This document shows positions 62,317-64,000 of a DNA stretch of 64,000 nucleotides, piece by piece. The position numbers and the translations under genes are program-made. Below the pieces are notes generated by a model that was given only the letters and a program-made list of their open reading frames with translations, was not told the DNA's origin and made no database searches. The stretch comes from an uncultured Sunxiuqinia sp. (GTDB taxonomy: Bacteria; Bacteroidota; Bacteroidia; Bacteroidales; Prolixibacteraceae), in contig NZ_CANLZV010000006.1 of the NCBI RefSeq assembly GCF_947495665.1, positions 124,001 to 188,000 of the forward strand. Direction: 5' to 3'. Positions within the stretch are counted from its first letter, which is position 1. Every line of letters starts with the position of its first letter.

Positions 62317-63651
62317 ATGAAACATCTATTTCCGCTTGCGTTCTTAATGCTATTTGTATTCTCCGGAACAATCAATGCTCAGGAAACTTGGGACCTGCAA
62401 AAGTGCATTAACTATGCGCTCGAAAACAACATTCAAATTCAGCAGCAAAGCATCAATACCGACTATTACGGCAACGAACTGAAACAAGCCAAAAAAAACC
62501 TGTTGCCTTCGGTCAGCGGAGGCTTATCCAACAGCTTCAATTTTGGGCGGACGCTGCAATACGATAATACTTATGCCAACTACAACTCGAACCAAACCAA
62601 TGGCAACCTAAGCGCCAACGTGACGCTATGGAATGGTTTTACGCTGCAAAACAGCATCGACAAAGCTAACCTTGATTTAAAGGCCAGCCTGGCCGACCTG
62701 CAAAAAGCCAAAGACGACATCATGCTTTTTATTGCCGCGTCATACCTCGAAATTTTATTTGCCGAAGAGTTGGTACAGGTTGCCGAAGATCAGATGGAGG
62801 TGACCAAGCTGCAGATTGAACGCACCCGTAAGCTGGTGGATGCCGGCAGCCTGGCCAAAGGCAGCCTTCTGGAAATAGAGGCACAGCTGGCCGGCGAAGA
62901 ACTCAACCTGGTGAATCAGCAGAACAGCCTTCAACTGGCCTACTTAAATTTGTACCAGTTGCTGGAATTGCCCTCCACCGAGCAGTTTAAAATTGCAGAA
63001 CCGGTGTTACCCGTTGTTAAAGCCAACGGAACTCTGCTCAACTCAATGCAGGTTTTTCGCAATGCCGTCAATATTCGCCCTGAAGTGAAAAGCGCCGAAT
63101 ACCGGTTGGGAAGTTCGAAAGAACAGGTGGCCATTGCCAAGGGCAGCTTGTACCCGTCTGTTTCGTTTGGCGCCGACTACTACAACTCGTACAATAACAA
63201 GTATGAAGATTTAGTTGGAGATAAGATTTCATTTAATGACCAGCTAAAAAATAACGAACGTTATGGCGTAGGGGTCAACATGCGCATTCCTATTTTTAGC
63301 AAAGGACAGGTTCGAACCCAAATTAAAAATGCCGAATTGCAGGTGTTGAACCAAGAGCTGGAATTGCAAAGCACCAAGAACGTGTTGCGCAAAGAAATTG
63401 AACAAGCCTACACCAATGCCCTGGCCGCCCTGAAGAAATACATGGCCAGCAACAAAGCGGTAGAATCCATGCAAGAAGCTTTCCGTTATACGGAAGAAAA
63501 ATTCAATGTTGGCATGGTTAACTCAGTGGAGTACAACCAATCGAAAAACAACCTGGCCAAGGCGAAAAGCGACCTGGCACAAGCCAAATACGACTACATT
63601 TTCCGCACCAAGATTCTGGACTTCTACAATGGCGAGATCATTGAACTATAA
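62317..63651 (+). CDS. TolC-family outer-membrane factor
   Basis: A 444-residue channel with a signal peptide (about 1-21) and two outer-membrane-efflux repeats; LQKCINYALENNIQIQQQ is the typical first helix, and KYDYIFRTKILDFYNGE the typical end. It completes the tripartite exporter. Substrate is unknown; macrolides, peptides or lipids are possible. Confidence 0.92.
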   Translation: MKHLFPLAFLMLFVFSGTINAQETWDLQKCINYALENNIQIQQQSINTDYYGNELKQAKKNLLPSVSGGLSNSFNFGRTLQYDNTYANYNSNQTNGNLSANVTLWNGFTLQNSIDKANLDLKASLADLQKAKDDIMLFIAASYLEILFAEELVQVAEDQMEVTKLQIERTRKLVDAGSLAKGSLLEIEAQLAGEELNLVNQQNSLQLAYLNLYQLLELPSTEQFKIAEPVLPVVKANGTLLNSMQVFRNAVNIRPEVKSAEYRLGSSKEQVAIAKGSLYPSVSFGADYYNSYNNKYEDLVGDKISFNDQLKNNERYGVGVNMRIPIFSKGQVRTQIKNAELQVLNQELELQSTKNVLRKEIEQAYTNALAALKKYMASNKAVESMQEAFRYTEEKFNVGMVNSVEYNQSKNNLAKAKSDLAQAKYDYIFRTKILDFYNGEIIEL

Positions 63652-63673
63652 ACTAGTGATATTTACACATTTC

Positions 63674-63708
63674 AAAAATCCGACTTGCAGATACAAATCG
63701 GATTTTTT
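63674..63708. terminator. Bidirectional terminator after the exporter operon
   Basis: AAAAATCCGA and TCGGATTTTT form a 10-bp stem with a 14-base loop, T-rich on both strands, between convergent genes. Confidence 0.8.
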
Positions 63709-63747
63709 CTTTTCTGCCAACAGGTTCTTAGAACGATCAGACGACAG

Positions 63748-64000
63748 CTATTTCCGGTAGTGCTTGAGCGAATCCATCAGGTTCGAAATTTCTGCGAAGG
63801 GTTTATCGCCATGATTTTGATAAACCTCATCATGAAATACATCAATCTCCTCCAAAACAGGCAAGACTTTCTTCCACTTATTTTCGCTGATGGCCGCAAA
63901 AAACAAGGTGTTCTCATCCTTAATTCGCTTGATCGACTGTCTCAAAACCTGCTTACCTTTCTCTGTAAGCAACAACAATTTGGCCCGTTTATCTGACTCG
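63748..64000 (-). CDS. MarR-family regulator, 3' part only
   Basis: The visible 83 codons run off the window at its upstream end. The wing motif ESDKRAK followed by LTEKGKQ, then helical dimer segments, is typical of MarR. It may regulate the convergent exporter operon, as MarR proteins often do, but the N-terminal DNA-binding helix is outside the window. Confidence 0.75.
   Translation of the reverse strand, partial: ESDKRAKLLLLTEKGKQVLRQSIKRIKDENTLFFAAISENKWKKVLPVLEEIDVFHDEVYQNHGDKPFAEISNLMDSLKHYRK

Overview
The window reads as a chromosomal segment of a Bacteroidota bacterium, most likely from the Marinilabiliales/Prolixibacteraceae side of the phylum; the family is an inference from gene content, not a measurement. 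Supporting signs are a complete menaquinone operon, a type IX secretion (T9SS) sorting tail on a giant surface protein, Bacteroidota-type -7 boxes (TAnnTTTG), Bacteroidota-restricted families (PCMD lipoprotein, DUF2723/GT117, DUF6427, CarboxypepD-regulatory-like proteins, TonB homologues with a short acidic linker) and the frequent absence of strong Shine-Dalgarno sequences.

Layout. 0-7.3 kb: a tightly coupled plus-strand men operon (thioesterase-menF-menD-menB-menA-menC-menE). 7.4-11.3 kb: a minus-strand envelope operon (META/DUF4377 lipoprotein, beta-barrel, PCMD lipoprotein) and a patatin-like phospholipase. 11.6 kb: tRNA-Ala(GGC). 12.2-15 kb: two tandem TonB-domain paralogues and hflX. 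15-17.6 kb: asd and a secreted lamin-tail protein. 17.8-21.5 kb: a minus-strand sugar-degradation operon (GH29 fucosidase, CBM9-like protein, GH10-like hydrolase) with operator-like sites upstream and a candidate small RNA. 22-33 kb: housekeeping and envelope genes, including dgt, lysC and a queuosine-precursor transporter with a preQ1-I-like leader. 32.3-35.9 kb: a nitrosative-stress module (Crp/Fnr regulator, ferredoxin, hybrid cluster protein hcp). 37-46.6 kb: one 9.7-kb gene for a 3,229-residue repetitive surface protein. 46.9-47.6 kb: a divergent PAS-LuxR regulator. 48-55.7 kb: GT117, NodB-type deacetylase, purD, DUF6427 and carbamoyltransferase. 55.7-57.5 kb: a soluble hybrid histidine kinase with a STAS-like partner. 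57.8-63.7 kb: a complete MacAB-TolC-type exporter operon, followed by the 3' end of a MarR-family gene cut by the window edge.

The most unusual item is the giant protein. Twenty-two hyalin-repeat-like modules fall into three types (A, B, C) that occur as three B subtypes in strict order (alpha, beta, gamma), giving a higher-order repeat with a 2,946-bp period. A/C cores are nearly identical at DNA level between copies (two differences in 242 bp in one comparison), while each B module carries an inserted segment of about 85-95 residues that differs strongly from copy to copy. This looks like a scaffold displaying eight variable faces. No reverse transcriptase or template repeat is seen, so a diversity-generating retroelement is not supported here.

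Second-tier observations are the short leader of the queuosine transporter, whose loop can pair with the start codon; the GTGTKTGCGWACACA sites near the fucosidase operon; a promoter-to-terminator non-coding interval at 21.8-22.0 kb; and a duplicated terminator segment flanking a DUF6629 membrane gene.
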